This document shows, one piece after another, positions 36,301 to 44,612 of a DNA stretch of 64,000 nucleotides. The stretch covers positions 1-64,000 of the forward strand of contig JAJQBI010000079.1 of NCBI GenBank assembly GCA_021203365.1. The letters run 5' to 3'. The DNA is from Clostridiales bacterium. GTDB taxonomy: Bacteria > Bacillota > Clostridia > Lachnospirales > Lachnospiraceae. The translations under genes were made by a program, and so were the position numbers. Each line of letters begins with the position of its first letter. The stretch's first letter is position 1. Below the pieces are notes generated by a model, which saw only the letters and a program-made list of their open reading frames with translations, did no database searches and was not told the DNA's origin.

Positions 36301-36587
36301 AGCGCTAGGGCCACACAGTGGCTGCACATGCCTCCGCTGAAGAAAAAATCCATGCAGTCACAGTTATAATCCATCAGAGTATCCGTCTGACGATTGTACC
36401 AGATTACAGTCTCCCAGCGGCGGCCCTTTCCCGGTTTCTCCCGCACCTGCGCCTGAACCGCGACCTCATCCGTCTCCTCTGTCTGATCAAACCACAGGTT
36501 TTCCACACAGCCCTCCGCCGCTATCCGGTTTCCCTCCGAAAAGATATTATAATCGTCGCAGAACTCAAAAATGTCCTCTCTTGTCAT
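33363..36587 (-). CDS. SNF2-family helicase with SWIM zinc finger
   Basis: 1074 residues from ATG 36587 (GGAGG upstream; an earlier start is not supported). Residues ~60-120 contain CDCMDFFFSGGMCSHC, a SWIM-type zinc finger. A bacterial SNF2-associated domain follows, then the ATPase core: GILADDMGLGKTLQAIAY (motif I), IDEAQNIKNQ (II, DEAQ), ALTGTPIENRLSELWSIFD (III), VFLISLKAGGTGLNLTGA and DRAHRIGQ (V, VI). This is the common RapA/SNF2 protein of Firmicutes, a DNA translocase likely acting on protein-DNA complexes or in transcription recycling. It is a usual Lachnospiraceae chromosomal gene and I see no defence neighbours. Confidence 0.9.
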   Translation of the reverse strand: MTREDIFEFCDDYNIFSEGNRIAAEGCVENLWFDQTEETDEVAVQAQVREKPGKGRRWETVIWYNRQTDTLMDYNCDCMDFFFSGGMCSHCVALALEWMRCLPRYYPDGKEGTPVRSSEMILNMIREFSSRKRLEEQKPEGKIELVPSIVDRGQDYYGRRKWTLTFRIGAEKKYVLKNLEDFAQAVNNEEKYTYGKNLSFVHSKSAFTEEGWKYAELILAACEESPFYSLHKELELTDGGIVQMLLFNLNRELTYERLGRRFKTLKVIDANPPAKLELTGDARKGFLLKIPEMDLISGECLFALIDNKAYRCTREYGDMLLQVRSVLLESRHGWELEISGEDMPAFCGTVLPELERTKLLREPEISLENYRPREAKISCYLDEDEERVTAQIWCSYGEPRYNLLAPRRDGEYHDRAVEQKALDLARAYFPLEDLVNEKLYFPSGEEDRMFQLLDTGITQLNELGEVYVSDSLRRRKLIRSPKVRFGISLYSGLLEFQVESQEFSREDLSGILDSYRKKKKYYRMKNGDFLNLEDNSVSAVAEVLDGLGMKSRDFEEETLHAPKYRACFVDQVLRKNSGRLQVDRNPDYRAVIRSMKNVEDSDYAVPESLSDILRGYQKTGYRWLRTLGELGFGGILADDMGLGKTLQAIAYILSLRDSELPALVVCPASLVYNWEKEFQRFAPELQVAMIAGSAANRVQTMENSTGAHVWITSYDMLKRDIDEYGKYSFSTEFIDEAQNIKNQGTQAARAVKAIHSRVRFALTGTPIENRLSELWSIFDYLMPGILGSSDSFRKNYEIPIMQNQDKDRARRLNRMISPFVLRRCKKDVLKELPDKVEQVVYAQMEPEQRKLYLSHVERMVESLQNRSEEEVKRGKLEILAELTRLRQLCCDPALIYENYTARACKVDICLELVHEAIQGNHKVLIFSQFPSMFPALQAEFDREKIAYYTLTGATSKRKRMEMAESFNQDQVPVFLISLKAGGTGLNLTGASIVIHFDPWWNLAAQTQATDRAHRIGQAEQVVVFKIIARDTIEEKILGLQEKKQEIADQILGGDAIAASSLTKEDLLEILEQNN

Positions 36588-36687
36588 TTCCTTCCTCCAG
36601 TATCCCCAGAACAAAAAACGTTTCCCCTGCCCCGGCGCGACATCACATCCATGCCGCCGACAGGCAGAGGAAACGAAGTTTCTCTTA

Positions 36688-38082
36688 TCAGAAAGTAAAT
36701 TTATCCGCGAAGTAGGAATCCAGCTCGTCGATCTTTACGCGAACCTGCTCCATGGTATCCCGGTCACGGATGGTCACGGCGCCGTCGGTCTCCGACTCAA
36801 AATCATAGGTCACACAGAAGGGAGTTCCGATCTCATCCTGTCTGCGATAGCGCTTGCCGATATTTCCCCGGTCGTCATACTCACAGTTGTACTTCCTGGA
36901 CAGGCGGGTATAGATCTCCTGGGCGCCCGCGGCCAGCTTCTTGGAAAGAGGAAGCACCCCGATTTTCACCGGAGCCAGGGCCGGATGGAAATGAAGCACG
37001 GTGCGGACATCGTTTTTCTCCGCGTCCAGAACCTCCTCGTCATAGGCGCTGCACAGGAAAGCAAGAACCATACGGTCCGCGCCCAGAGAGGGTTCGATCA
37101 CGTAGGGAATGTACTTGGCCTTCTTCTCATCGTCAAAATAGGTCATATCCTGACCGGAAACATTCTGGTGCTGGGTCAGGTCATAGTCGGTGCGGTCCGC
37201 GATTCCCCACAGCTCACCCCACCCAAAGGGGAAGAGGAATTCCACGTCCGTGGTGGCCTTGCTGTAGAAGGCAAGCTCCTCCTTCTCATGGTCACGGTAG
37301 CGAACCTCATCCTCCTTAAGGCCCAGAGAGGAAAGCCAGTCCAGACAGAACTGCTTCCAGTAGGCGAACCATTCCAGGTCCGTATCCGGCTCGCAGAAGA
37401 ACTCCAGCTCCATCTGCTCAAACTCCCGGGTGCGGAAGGTAAAGTTTCCGGGGGTGATTTCATTTCGGAAGGATTTGCCGATCTGGGCAATGCCAAAGGG
37501 AAGCTTCTTTCTGGAGGTCCGCTGTACGTTCTTAAAGTTTACGAAAATTCCCTGGGCCGTCTCCGGTCTTAAATATACGGTGTTTTTTGCGTCCTCAGTG
37601 ACGCCCTGGAAGGTCTTGAACATCAGGTTAAACTGGCGGATGTCCGTAAAATTATGCTTTCCGCAGGTGGGACAGGGAACGCTGTGCTCCCGGATAAAGC
37701 CGGTCATCTGCTCCTGGGTCCAGGCGTCCACCGTGCCCTCCAGGGGAATCTCATGCTCCTGGCAGTAATCCTCGATCAGCTTGTCCGCGCGGAATCTCTC
37801 GTGGCATTCCTTACAGTCCATCAGGGGATCGGAAAACCCTCCCAGATGTCCGGAGGCCACCCAGGTCTGCGGATTCATGAGAATGGCGCAGTCCACACCC
37901 ACATTATAGGGAGATTCCTGCACAAACTTCTGCCACCAGGCCTTCTTCACATTATTCTTCAGCTCCACACCCAGGTTTCCGTAATCCCAGGTATTGGCCA
38001 GACCGCCGTAGATCTCAGAGCCCGGGTACACAAACCCTCTCGCCTTACACAGAGTCACAATCTTTTCCATCGTTTTTTCCAT
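36688..38082 (-). CDS. glyQS: Glycyl-tRNA synthetase, single-chain dimeric type
   Basis: 464 residues. Class II synthetase: motif 1 region with [23 protein letters not shown]-like zinc region (CKECH, CPTCGKH), motif 2 with [15 protein letters not shown], and motif 3 with [17 protein letters not shown]. The C-terminal anticodon-binding domain follows ([14 protein letters not shown]). Charges tRNA-Gly in the cytoplasm. It is the alpha-2 type of most Gram-positives. The gap to the upstream gene is only 44 bases, so there is no room for a T-box leader and it may be expressed as the last gene of the DUF5717 operon. Confidence 0.97.
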   Translation of the reverse strand: MEKTMEKIVTLCKARGFVYPGSEIYGGLANTWDYGNLGVELKNNVKKAWWQKFVQESPYNVGVDCAILMNPQTWVASGHLGGFSDPLMDCKECHERFRADKLIEDYCQEHEIPLEGTVDAWTQEQMTGFIREHSVPCPTCGKHNFTDIRQFNLMFKTFQGVTEDAKNTVYLRPETAQGIFVNFKNVQRTSRKKLPFGIAQIGKSFRNEITPGNFTFRTREFEQMELEFFCEPDTDLEWFAYWKQFCLDWLSSLGLKEDEVRYRDHEKEELAFYSKATTDVEFLFPFGWGELWGIADRTDYDLTQHQNVSGQDMTYFDDEKKAKYIPYVIEPSLGADRMVLAFLCSAYDEEVLDAEKNDVRTVLHFHPALAPVKIGVLPLSKKLAAGAQEIYTRLSRKYNCEYDDRGNIGKRYRRQDEIGTPFCVTYDFESETDGAVTIRDRDTMEQVRVKIDELDSYFADKFTF

Positions 38083-38126
38083 AATAATTCTCTCTCCTTG
38101 TCTGATATTTTCTTCGCCGCCCTGCC

Positions 38127-38906
38127 TCAGGCGCCGGTGCTGCGATGGTATTCCCCTGTAAACCGTTCCAGAAGATCGTCCACATCCCTGGCGTAGACCT
38201 CCCGCTCCGGCTCCCTGTCAAATTTCTCCCGCTTTTCCCTTACCAGGATCCGGGTCTCTTCCGAAACCCTCAGCTCATTCATCCGGCTCTCAAACTCAAT
38301 GGGCGTGCGCACCGTGCAGTAGGAAAGCAGATAGGCAGTCAGCTCCTCCTGACTCTCCCGAACCTGATAAGCCTGATAAAAACAGTCCTGTGCCTTCTCC
38401 ATCTGGAACAGATAGCTGTAGGCACAGCCCAGGTTGTGCCAGATCCTCTCGGTGAGCTCCCCGGGCGCCCGGGCCGTCTCCTCCTCAAGAAGGCCCTCAT
38501 AGACGTGAATGGCATCCACCAGCATACCATTCTCCATCAGGGAATCTCCCCTGTGCTTTCCAATCACCGGAGGAGATTCCCCCTTCATCCGCAGGATCTC
38601 CCCGTTCAGGGCGCGCATCTCCTCATAGGTCAGATAATTGATTTCCTTAAATACCGGGTAAAGCAGATCCTCCATATTGGTGAATCTCCCGATTGCCGGG
38701 CGCAGCTTCGCGGCCAGAGACTTCAGCTCCAGCTCCTCCTCCAGCCACGCGCACAGCTCCTCGTTCATAATCGTATCATCCACCAGATACAGGTTCCCGC
38801 GCAGATAGTAGCACAGCTCCTCCATGGAATATATATTCGTCCGGATGTTCTGTATATAATATGGCTTTTCCGCCCTCTTTGTCTGACATAAAATATAACC
38901 GCTCAT
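38127..38906 (-). CDS. Conserved Lachnospiraceae TPR-like protein
   Basis: 259 residues; the ATG directly follows the TAA of the DUF5716 gene, indicating coupling. After a region of unknown fold ([18 protein letters not shown]), a helical part has TPR-like pairs ([40 protein letters not shown]). The acidic C-terminus follows. It regularly travels with the DUF5716/DUF5717 genes to my knowledge; role unknown. No signal peptide or membrane span. Confidence 0.65.
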   Translation of the reverse strand: MSGYILCQTKRAEKPYYIQNIRTNIYSMEELCYYLRGNLYLVDDTIMNEELCAWLEEELELKSLAAKLRPAIGRFTNMEDLLYPVFKEINYLTYEEMRALNGEILRMKGESPPVIGKHRGDSLMENGMLVDAIHVYEGLLEEETARAPGELTERIWHNLGCAYSYLFQMEKAQDCFYQAYQVRESQEELTAYLLSYCTVRTPIEFESRMNELRVSEETRILVREKREKFDREPEREVYARDVDDLLERFTGEYHRSTGA

Positions 38907-40199
38907 TTAAGAATCCTTTCCCACGGCCGCAGATCCCGGTGCGCTTCCGCCCGGCCACTGTATCGAATCCCTCCACACCTTCCCGCTGGAGGGGTACATC
39001 TCTCCAAAGCCCAGATCCCGCACGGTAATCTGACACTGAGTCGCCGAAGTGCAGGCCAGCTCAAGAGAAAGCCTGGTAGTTCGGTTGGGGCGGACCGGAA
39101 GCCCCACAAGGGGCATGGAAACCCGTTTCTTCTTCGAATCCTCCGGGGTATTGACCACAAAGACCAGTTCACTGGTATCGTCCAGAATCAGTTCACAGGA
39201 GGCGCTGCACTCATACCAGTTGCTTCCGGCCTCGATCAGCGGATAATAGGTGGGAGAGCCCATGACCCGCATATCCATTCCCACATCGGTGAGTACCAGG
39301 GAATCACTCATATAGCGGTATCCCTTCAGCTTCTTGTCCTCCATACGGTCCTTGCCCGCCATACAGGCGCCCCTGGCAAAAAGATTGTTTCCATAAAAAA
39401 CCTTCCGCTTCTGATAGCACAGGATGGGAATGGCCTGCTTCGCCCACTGGGGATCAAAGCCGGTTCCCGTGATCTGAATGCTGGAAAAAAGCTCCTTCCC
39501 CAGAGTCCGGTGGATAAACTGGCAGAACTCCACATCCCGCAGCTCCTCTTCCGCCGGCAGCCGGGTCTCCTGAGGCTCCTCAAACCGCACCAGGATGGGC
39601 CGGGTATTTCCGTTTATGGTGAGACGGCGGAAGGTCACCTGTTCCTGAGAAAAGGCATACCAGGCCACACTGCGGTTCCAGGTCTCCCTTTTCCCTCCCA
39701 GGGCATAGTAATAAAAGCTCTCCCCGTAATCCAGGAACATGAATTTCGACCTGGGAAAGCCCATCCACTCACAGGCCCTGGTAAGATTCTCTACCTGCAC
39801 CCTGTGGAGACTCTCCAGAGTGATCGCCAGACATTTCGTGTTCTTCACAATCTCCAGGATGCCCATAAGTTTCAGCATTCCCTTAAGAAAATGCCCCAGC
39901 AGCTCCCAGGGTTCCTTCTCCTCCCCAGCCACCAGGATTTTCTCCCGGGACTGACAGGCCTGGTAAAGATTCTCGATGAGAACACCGCCCTTTTCCCGGG
40001 CGAAGTATTCCGCCTCCAGGCCCACAAAGTAGTCCCCCTTGGGCAGACGCCGGCACAGAACCGTGGGGGCCTCATACTGGCTGGTCCCCACTCGGATGGG
40101 CAGGGAACGGGGCTCCTCCGCCCGGCGGTCGTAATAACACAGCTGTGTGGTTTTCTCTCCAAAATCAATTCCTACAATCAGGTCTCGAATTTCGTTCAT
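38907..40199 (-). CDS. DUF5716 family protein (actin/Hsp70-like ATPase fold suspected)
   Basis: 430 residues. The start DLIVGIDFGEKTTQLCYYD has the phosphate-1 loop pattern of the actin/Hsp70/sugar-kinase fold (GIDFGxxxT), and YFVGLEAEYFAR and a second glycine-rich stretch (IQITGTGFDPQWAKQA) may be the other nucleotide-binding loops. Family members are found together with DUF5717 in Lachnospiraceae. Function unknown; a chaperone- or cytoskeletal-like partner of the large DUF5717 protein is a guess. 16 bases downstream of DUF5717. Confidence 0.7.
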   Translation of the reverse strand: MNEIRDLIVGIDFGEKTTQLCYYDRRAEEPRSLPIRVGTSQYEAPTVLCRRLPKGDYFVGLEAEYFAREKGGVLIENLYQACQSREKILVAGEEKEPWELLGHFLKGMLKLMGILEIVKNTKCLAITLESLHRVQVENLTRACEWMGFPRSKFMFLDYGESFYYYALGGKRETWNRSVAWYAFSQEQVTFRRLTINGNTRPILVRFEEPQETRLPAEEELRDVEFCQFIHRTLGKELFSSIQITGTGFDPQWAKQAIPILCYQKRKVFYGNNLFARGACMAGKDRMEDKKLKGYRYMSDSLVLTDVGMDMRVMGSPTYYPLIEAGSNWYECSASCELILDDTSELVFVVNTPEDSKKKRVSMPLVGLPVRPNRTTRLSLELACTSATQCQITVRDLGFGEMYPSSGKVWRDSIQWPGGSAPGSAAVGKDS

Positions 40200-40215
40200 G
40201 ATTTTTTCCTTCGTG

Positions 40216-43200
40216 CTATCCTTCTTTTTCTATGACAAACATTTTCCGCACGTATTGCTCCCTGCGCAGATACTCCTTCATCCTGGCCGTCACCTCCGGC
40301 CCCTTCTCCAGCTTCCGGGCGGAAAGGATCTGATTAAGGAGCTGATACCGGCTGGCGGGACTTCCCTCCACATGACTCATGGAAAGGGTGTGCTCCGAGG
40401 TCCTGGCAGAGCTTCCGTCCTCCTCCACCACAAAGTAGTACCGCAGGGTCTCCCCGTAAAACAGGGTAAAGCTCTTTACAAAAATCCCCTCATATACATT
40501 GGGAAGAGGCTCACTGTGTACCTGAGGCTCCGTCCCAAGTCCGGTGTCCAGCGTATAGACCAGCGTCACCCTGGACCTGGGGGAGGTGTGATATTCCACA
40601 AAGGTCTTGTCATCCAGCTGATAAGGACTTAAAAGCTCCGTGGGAAGCCTTCGGAAAAAGGAAAAATTCATGTTCTCCTCCAGGCACTCCCGCAAAAATT
40701 CCTTCTGCGCATCCAGCATCCACCCTTTGGGCTTTTTCTCTCTGGAGAGATCCTTGAACAAAGCCAGACGGCAGACCCGGTTTACAGGCCATTTGTGCAG
40801 ATAGGCGTTCTCCAGGCAGTCCCGGATAAAGGGTGTCATGGGGTTTTCCTTCACAAAAATCCCATAAGCGATCTGCGTGAGATAGGCGCCGATGATGCGC
40901 TCCTTCCCCGCATGCCGGATATATGCGGCCAGAATCTGCTCCCCTTCCCGGCGGTCGTCGGAGGTAAAAATCAGAAGGCTCAGAATCCGCTCCTCCAGGC
41001 TGTAGGTGTCCATCTCAAAGCCCACGGCGCTTTTCCAGATGGAAAGGAGCTCTTCCATGGGGCCGCTCCGGAATTCCATCAGATAATGAAGGATCACCTC
41101 GTCAAAAAGTCCGCACCGATACACATGGGAGGCCAGGGCCAGAAGCTCCTCGTCCTCCGCGAAATCACTTTTCACAATCATGCGGCTGGTCAGTCTTAAA
41201 AGTTCCCTGTTTCCCACGCCCTCAAAACCAAACTCCTCCACAATGCCAAGGGCCTGGGAAAACATTCCCCGGTCAATGAGGATCTCCAGGAGGGTCTTTT
41301 TGTCCACAGCGGCGTAGTCCCGGTAATTCATCTCCCGCAGCCGGCTGGTCAGCTCCTCGTCATGCATATGCGCCGCGTAGAAATCCAGCAGTCTCTGGCG
41401 CACCTGCCGTTTATATTCGGAGGTAAAGGCATCGGATCTCAAAAGGCGCAGAAAAATATGCAGATTCTCTGCCTCCGGCTCCGCATTCTCACAGAAGTGA
41501 AGCAGCACGCCCGGATCATCGGCGCCCAGCTCCAGCACACGGGGAAGCATCTCTCTCTCATTCAGGAGCTTTCCGCGGTTGTAGTCCACGGTGGATGCAT
41601 AGCGGCGCTGCTTTTCATCCTGGAAAAGGATCACGCCGTCCTCCGTATAAATCCTTGGATAGGCCACCCCCTGCACAAAGGGACAGATCTCCTCCTTCTT
41701 CATCTGGCGGTGGCGCACCACCACGAAGCGCGCCCTGGGATCGTCGGTGTAGATCCGGCTGGTAAACATTTTCCCCGCCAGAAGCCGGGCGGTGTCCCCA
41801 TCCTTAGGCCGGCTGAGAAATTCCTGATAAATGGCGGCGTAATCCTCGCCGATCCGGCCTTCCCGCAGCTTTTTCGCCGCAAAATCCTCCATGGCTTCCC
41901 GATAGCTCTCATAGGTGGCCGGATCGCTCTCCTTCCCGGCAATCACCCCAGCGTAAATATGGGCCTTCCTGGAATCTCCCAGATTGTTGTTGTTATAAGC
42001 AAAATACATCAGGACCGACCGGGGCAGCGCCCTCTGGTAGGTGATGTCCATGGTCTCCACATAATATTCATAAAGCCTTGTGAGCTTAAGGCCCCGCTCC
42101 ACAGCCATGGAAAACCATCGGAAATACTCCGGCTTCCGGGGATTTCCCTTCATCACATAGCGGCAGACGGCCTCCACACTGTCATCCGTCGGAAAGGCTT
42201 CACAGCCCATAACCAGAGCCTGGTACAGGCTTTCACTGAAGGTCTTCTCATAGCCGGACAGATAGGAAAGGCGCATGACCAGCTCTCCGGTGAGCATTTC
42301 CTGTCTTCCGGCAAACAGAAATACCTGCGCCCAGAACCGGTTCAGCCGGTGAAGAAGAGTCATATCCCCGGAAATCTCCTTCCAGGCGCCCAGGTACAGG
42401 AAGGGACTGGTACACCCTCTGTCAAAAAGCTCCTCCAGCATAAAGACTCTCTGAGAGGCAGGGATGGAGGGATCCAGCTCCAGAAGGATTCCCAGAAGAA
42501 TCAGGCTGTCCCCTCTCTGGGCATAGAAGGTCTGTTCCGCGCGCAGCACCTCTCCCCGGTTGGCGTACAGTCCGGTCCGGTAGCGCAGATACAGATATAC
42601 CCCCGCCTCCTGGGCCTCCTCCCGGGAAAACGAACGATTCTTAAATCCCTTCAGGATCTCCCTAGCCGCCAGATCATTTCCCTGCCGGTGAAGAAGATAA
42701 GCCTCATACAGCCGGTACCCCGCATAGTCCGGCTCCAGGGTCCCAAGACTCTTCGTAATCCGCAGACTCTCCGTGAGCCAGGGCGAAAGTTCCATGCGGT
42801 TCATGGCATGAGCAAGGAAAAGCCTTAGAATGGCCAGCTGATCTTTTTTCTCCCGGAGTGCGTTCCCTGCCTTCTCATATCTGGCCCGGGAGGCCTGAAC
42901 CTCAAAGCAGAGCTCCTCATAGGGCGTGCAGATCCGGATTTCCCCATACTGACGGCCCCTTCCCAGACATTCCCCGTGGATCACATAGGACAGGCGGCAG
43001 GTGCTTCCGATAAAGTCGTCGTTGGTGAGAACGTGTTTTCCAGGCTCCAGAAAATCTCCCCGTACCTCCACCTCCGCCCGCAGATGCCCCCAGCCGCTGC
43101 GGTGAAGGACCAGGGATTCCTGGACGGCTTCCTTCATATCAGAGAAGGATGCACTGTGACTGTCCAGGGAAAGCCGTACCGGTTCCTTCTTTCCCGCGGC

Positions 43201-43749
43201 GATGAGGAACTCCTCCAGATGCTGATAGGTCACAGGCTGGGAGGACATGCCCGCATACAGGGACTGCAGCTTCCGGCTCTCCCCCTTCAGCAGCGTCCCA
43301 AAGCTCCGGTCCACAAAGAGACGGTAGGCCTCACGGAAATCCTCCCTGGCCACGTCACAGAAGGCATCCAGAGAGCGCACTTCACCCAGGGAGCTTGTCA
43401 TCGACTCCTCCCGGGTACAGATCTCAAAGGGAAGCTTATACTCACCGATGTCTGTGGTGAAGCAAAGCCAGCCTTCCAGGCGCTCTCCCGGATTCATTCC
43501 CACTCCGTCGACCCCATAGGGCAGACAGATTGTGGTGCCTGAAATGGTCTCAAGGCCGGGAACCACCCTGCGGCTGGAGGATGTGACATACCCCCGGATC
43601 TTCCGGTTATCGTCCGTGCCCACATAAAGCTCCCCCCGCACGGTCTCTCCGCTTTTCAGGGTGACGGAAATCTTCTCCTGGGAAAACAGAAGGGGAGGCT
43701 GCTTATATATAAATTTTCCGCTTAACAGCTGGTCAGTTTTTTTCCTCAA
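40216..43749 (-). CDS. DUF5717 family large helical-repeat protein
   Basis: 1177 residues from TTG 43749, which has AAGGAG 7 bases upstream. An upstream in-frame TTG at 43809 is rejected since a promoter lies between. The N-terminal ~350 residues are beta-rich and include two similar parts (KSGETVRGELYVGTDDN), like a cell-surface-type or immunoglobulin-like region but with no signal peptide. The rest is alpha-helical, TPR-like, with many Leu-rich helices. It is a Lachnospiraceae-typical protein of unknown role, encoded with DUF5716. Confidence 0.75.
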   Translation of the reverse strand: MRKKTDQLLSGKFIYKQPPLLFSQEKISVTLKSGETVRGELYVGTDDNRKIRGYVTSSSRRVVPGLETISGTTICLPYGVDGVGMNPGERLEGWLCFTTDIGEYKLPFEICTREESMTSSLGEVRSLDAFCDVAREDFREAYRLFVDRSFGTLLKGESRKLQSLYAGMSSQPVTYQHLEEFLIAAGKKEPVRLSLDSHSASFSDMKEAVQESLVLHRSGWGHLRAEVEVRGDFLEPGKHVLTNDDFIGSTCRLSYVIHGECLGRGRQYGEIRICTPYEELCFEVQASRARYEKAGNALREKKDQLAILRLFLAHAMNRMELSPWLTESLRITKSLGTLEPDYAGYRLYEAYLLHRQGNDLAAREILKGFKNRSFSREEAQEAGVYLYLRYRTGLYANRGEVLRAEQTFYAQRGDSLILLGILLELDPSIPASQRVFMLEELFDRGCTSPFLYLGAWKEISGDMTLLHRLNRFWAQVFLFAGRQEMLTGELVMRLSYLSGYEKTFSESLYQALVMGCEAFPTDDSVEAVCRYVMKGNPRKPEYFRWFSMAVERGLKLTRLYEYYVETMDITYQRALPRSVLMYFAYNNNNLGDSRKAHIYAGVIAGKESDPATYESYREAMEDFAAKKLREGRIGEDYAAIYQEFLSRPKDGDTARLLAGKMFTSRIYTDDPRARFVVVRHRQMKKEEICPFVQGVAYPRIYTEDGVILFQDEKQRRYASTVDYNRGKLLNEREMLPRVLELGADDPGVLLHFCENAEPEAENLHIFLRLLRSDAFTSEYKRQVRQRLLDFYAAHMHDEELTSRLREMNYRDYAAVDKKTLLEILIDRGMFSQALGIVEEFGFEGVGNRELLRLTSRMIVKSDFAEDEELLALASHVYRCGLFDEVILHYLMEFRSGPMEELLSIWKSAVGFEMDTYSLEERILSLLIFTSDDRREGEQILAAYIRHAGKERIIGAYLTQIAYGIFVKENPMTPFIRDCLENAYLHKWPVNRVCRLALFKDLSREKKPKGWMLDAQKEFLRECLEENMNFSFFRRLPTELLSPYQLDDKTFVEYHTSPRSRVTLVYTLDTGLGTEPQVHSEPLPNVYEGIFVKSFTLFYGETLRYYFVVEEDGSSARTSEHTLSMSHVEGSPASRYQLLNQILSARKLEKGPEVTARMKEYLRREQYVRKMFVIEKEG

Positions 43750-43773
43750 AGTCTTTCTCCTTTTCTGCTCTCT

Positions 43774-43802
43774 AGTATAATGCCGTATTTCTTTTCCGTC
43801 AA
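43774..43802 (-). promoter_or_regulatory. Promoter of DUF5717 operon
   Basis: Minus-strand TTGACG, 17-base spacer, TATACT, about 25 bases before the TTG start chosen for DUF5717. Its position decides the start, because transcripts would begin downstream of the alternative upstream codon. It diverges from the sigK gene, about 100 bases away. Confidence 0.75.
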
Positions 43803-43902
43803 GCTTCAAAACGCCCGCAAATATTCAATTGAAGGTGGAAAAGCACCGAAGGCCCGTCCCTCACATAGACTGTAAGGAAACCCTCTTTTCTGAGGTGCGT
43901 CC

Positions 43903-44292
43903 TTGAAAACTTTTGAGAAACCGCTGTCTCCCACGGAGGAGCGGATGTATCTGGAGCGCTGCAAAAAGGGTGACTCCGAGGCCAGGGATATTCTGATTGA
44001 AAGAAATCTTCGGCTGGTCGCCCATGTGGCAAAAAAATATCACAATGCGGATGAAGATCCGGATGACCTGATCTCCGTCGGCACGATAGGCCTGATTAAG
44101 GCCGTTTCCACCTTTGACTCCTCCAGGGCATCCAGACTCTCCACCTACGCGGCCCGCTGTATAGATAAACCTATCCGCTCACCAACGCGTTTTCAGGTGA
44201 GAAAGAAGCAGTCAGAGAAGACAGAGGGCAGATTTTTGCTCTGTTTTCAGATGATGTTGGGGTCAAAAGTATTTGACCCCTATGATACCTGA
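43903..44292 (+). CDS. sigK: Sporulation sigma factor SigK, 5' part (interrupted)
   Basis: TTG start with GAGGTG 5 bases upstream; a TGA at 43891 blocks a longer reading. Codons 1-88 encode EKPLSPTEERMYLERCKKGD, NLRLVAHVAKKYHNADED and DPDDLISVGTIGLIKAVSTF, regions 1.2 to 2.2 of SigK/SigE-type factors, up to YAARCID. From 44169 on, the sequence belongs to the inserted element and the frame ends at 44292 with an unrelated 40-residue tail. There is no room for the membrane-binding pro-sequence that B. subtilis SigK has, similar to C. difficile SigK. The other half is at 58646..59018. Confidence 0.95.
   Translation: MKTFEKPLSPTEERMYLERCKKGDSEARDILIERNLRLVAHVAKKYHNADEDPDDLISVGTIGLIKAVSTFDSSRASRLSTYAARCIDKPIRSPTRFQVRKKQSEKTEGRFLLCFQMMLGSKVFDPYDT
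44142..44193 (+). other. attL of sigK element (crossover AA at 44167-44168)
   Basis: sigK sequence TGTATAGAT, then AA, then element arm ACCTATCCGC to AACGCGTTTT. The element arm is the mirror of the arm at attR: CTATC and AACGCGTTTT match GATAG and AAAACGCG there. The AA is the exact centre of the reconstructed 52-bp attP dyad. Confidence 0.8.
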
Positions 44293-44458
44293 GAATTCCT
44301 CCGTGCTTCGCACTCCCGGAATTCTCAAAAACATTCGGAATCCGCTCATTTTGGCTAATATATTAGCCAAAATGGCTACTTCCTCATGTTTTGGGCGGGT
44401 CAAGATGTCATGAATTGGAACATAAATGTTCCATTCATGACCTTTTGACCCTGGTATC
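44259..44458 (-). repeat. Interspersed palindromic repeat, copy A (~200 bp)
   Basis: Four consecutive hairpins fill the gap between the sigK fragment and the next gene: GGGGTCAAA/TTTGACCCC; GAGAATTCC/GGAATTCTC enclosing CGTGCTTCGCAC; a 26-bp perfect palindrome centred in GGCTAATATATTAGCC; and a long arm pair around TGTCATGAATTGGAACA. Read on the minus strand it shares GATACCAGGG, CAAAAGGTCATGAAT, GAAGTAGCCATTTT, AAAATGAGCGGATT and CGAATGTT with the copy at 61930..62160. No coding potential. A structured mobile repeat or RNA element is likely. Confidence 0.75.
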
Positions 44459-44612
44459 TTCAGATAATAATTCCCTGATGTGCAGGACAAAACTTTATAG
44501 TACACAAGGCCTGGAAAATCTGCTACAATATAACCTGAAGAAATTTCCACCTTTTGCGGGTGGAAATAGACAAATGTAAAAGCATACGGACGAACAAGAA
44601 GGAGGTGGCCGT

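Noticed and set aside
33363-36587. SNF2 helicase as part of a defence system
   Set aside because: SWIM plus SNF2 is a standard chromosomal protein in this group, and no nuclease or methylase is adjacent.
38083-38126. Possible T-box leader of glycyl-tRNA synthetase
   Set aside because: Only 44 bases between genes; no room for a T-box structure.
41362-42828. Long plus-strand frame opposite DUF5717
   Set aside because: Antisense shadow of a conserved gene; composition rich in His/Pro/Gln as usual for such shadows.
44161-44164. ATAG shared by both sigK junctions as crossover core
   Set aside because: It is shared because it belongs to the inverted arms. Crossing there would give RCIANE; crossing at AA gives RCIDNE and coincides with the dyad centre.
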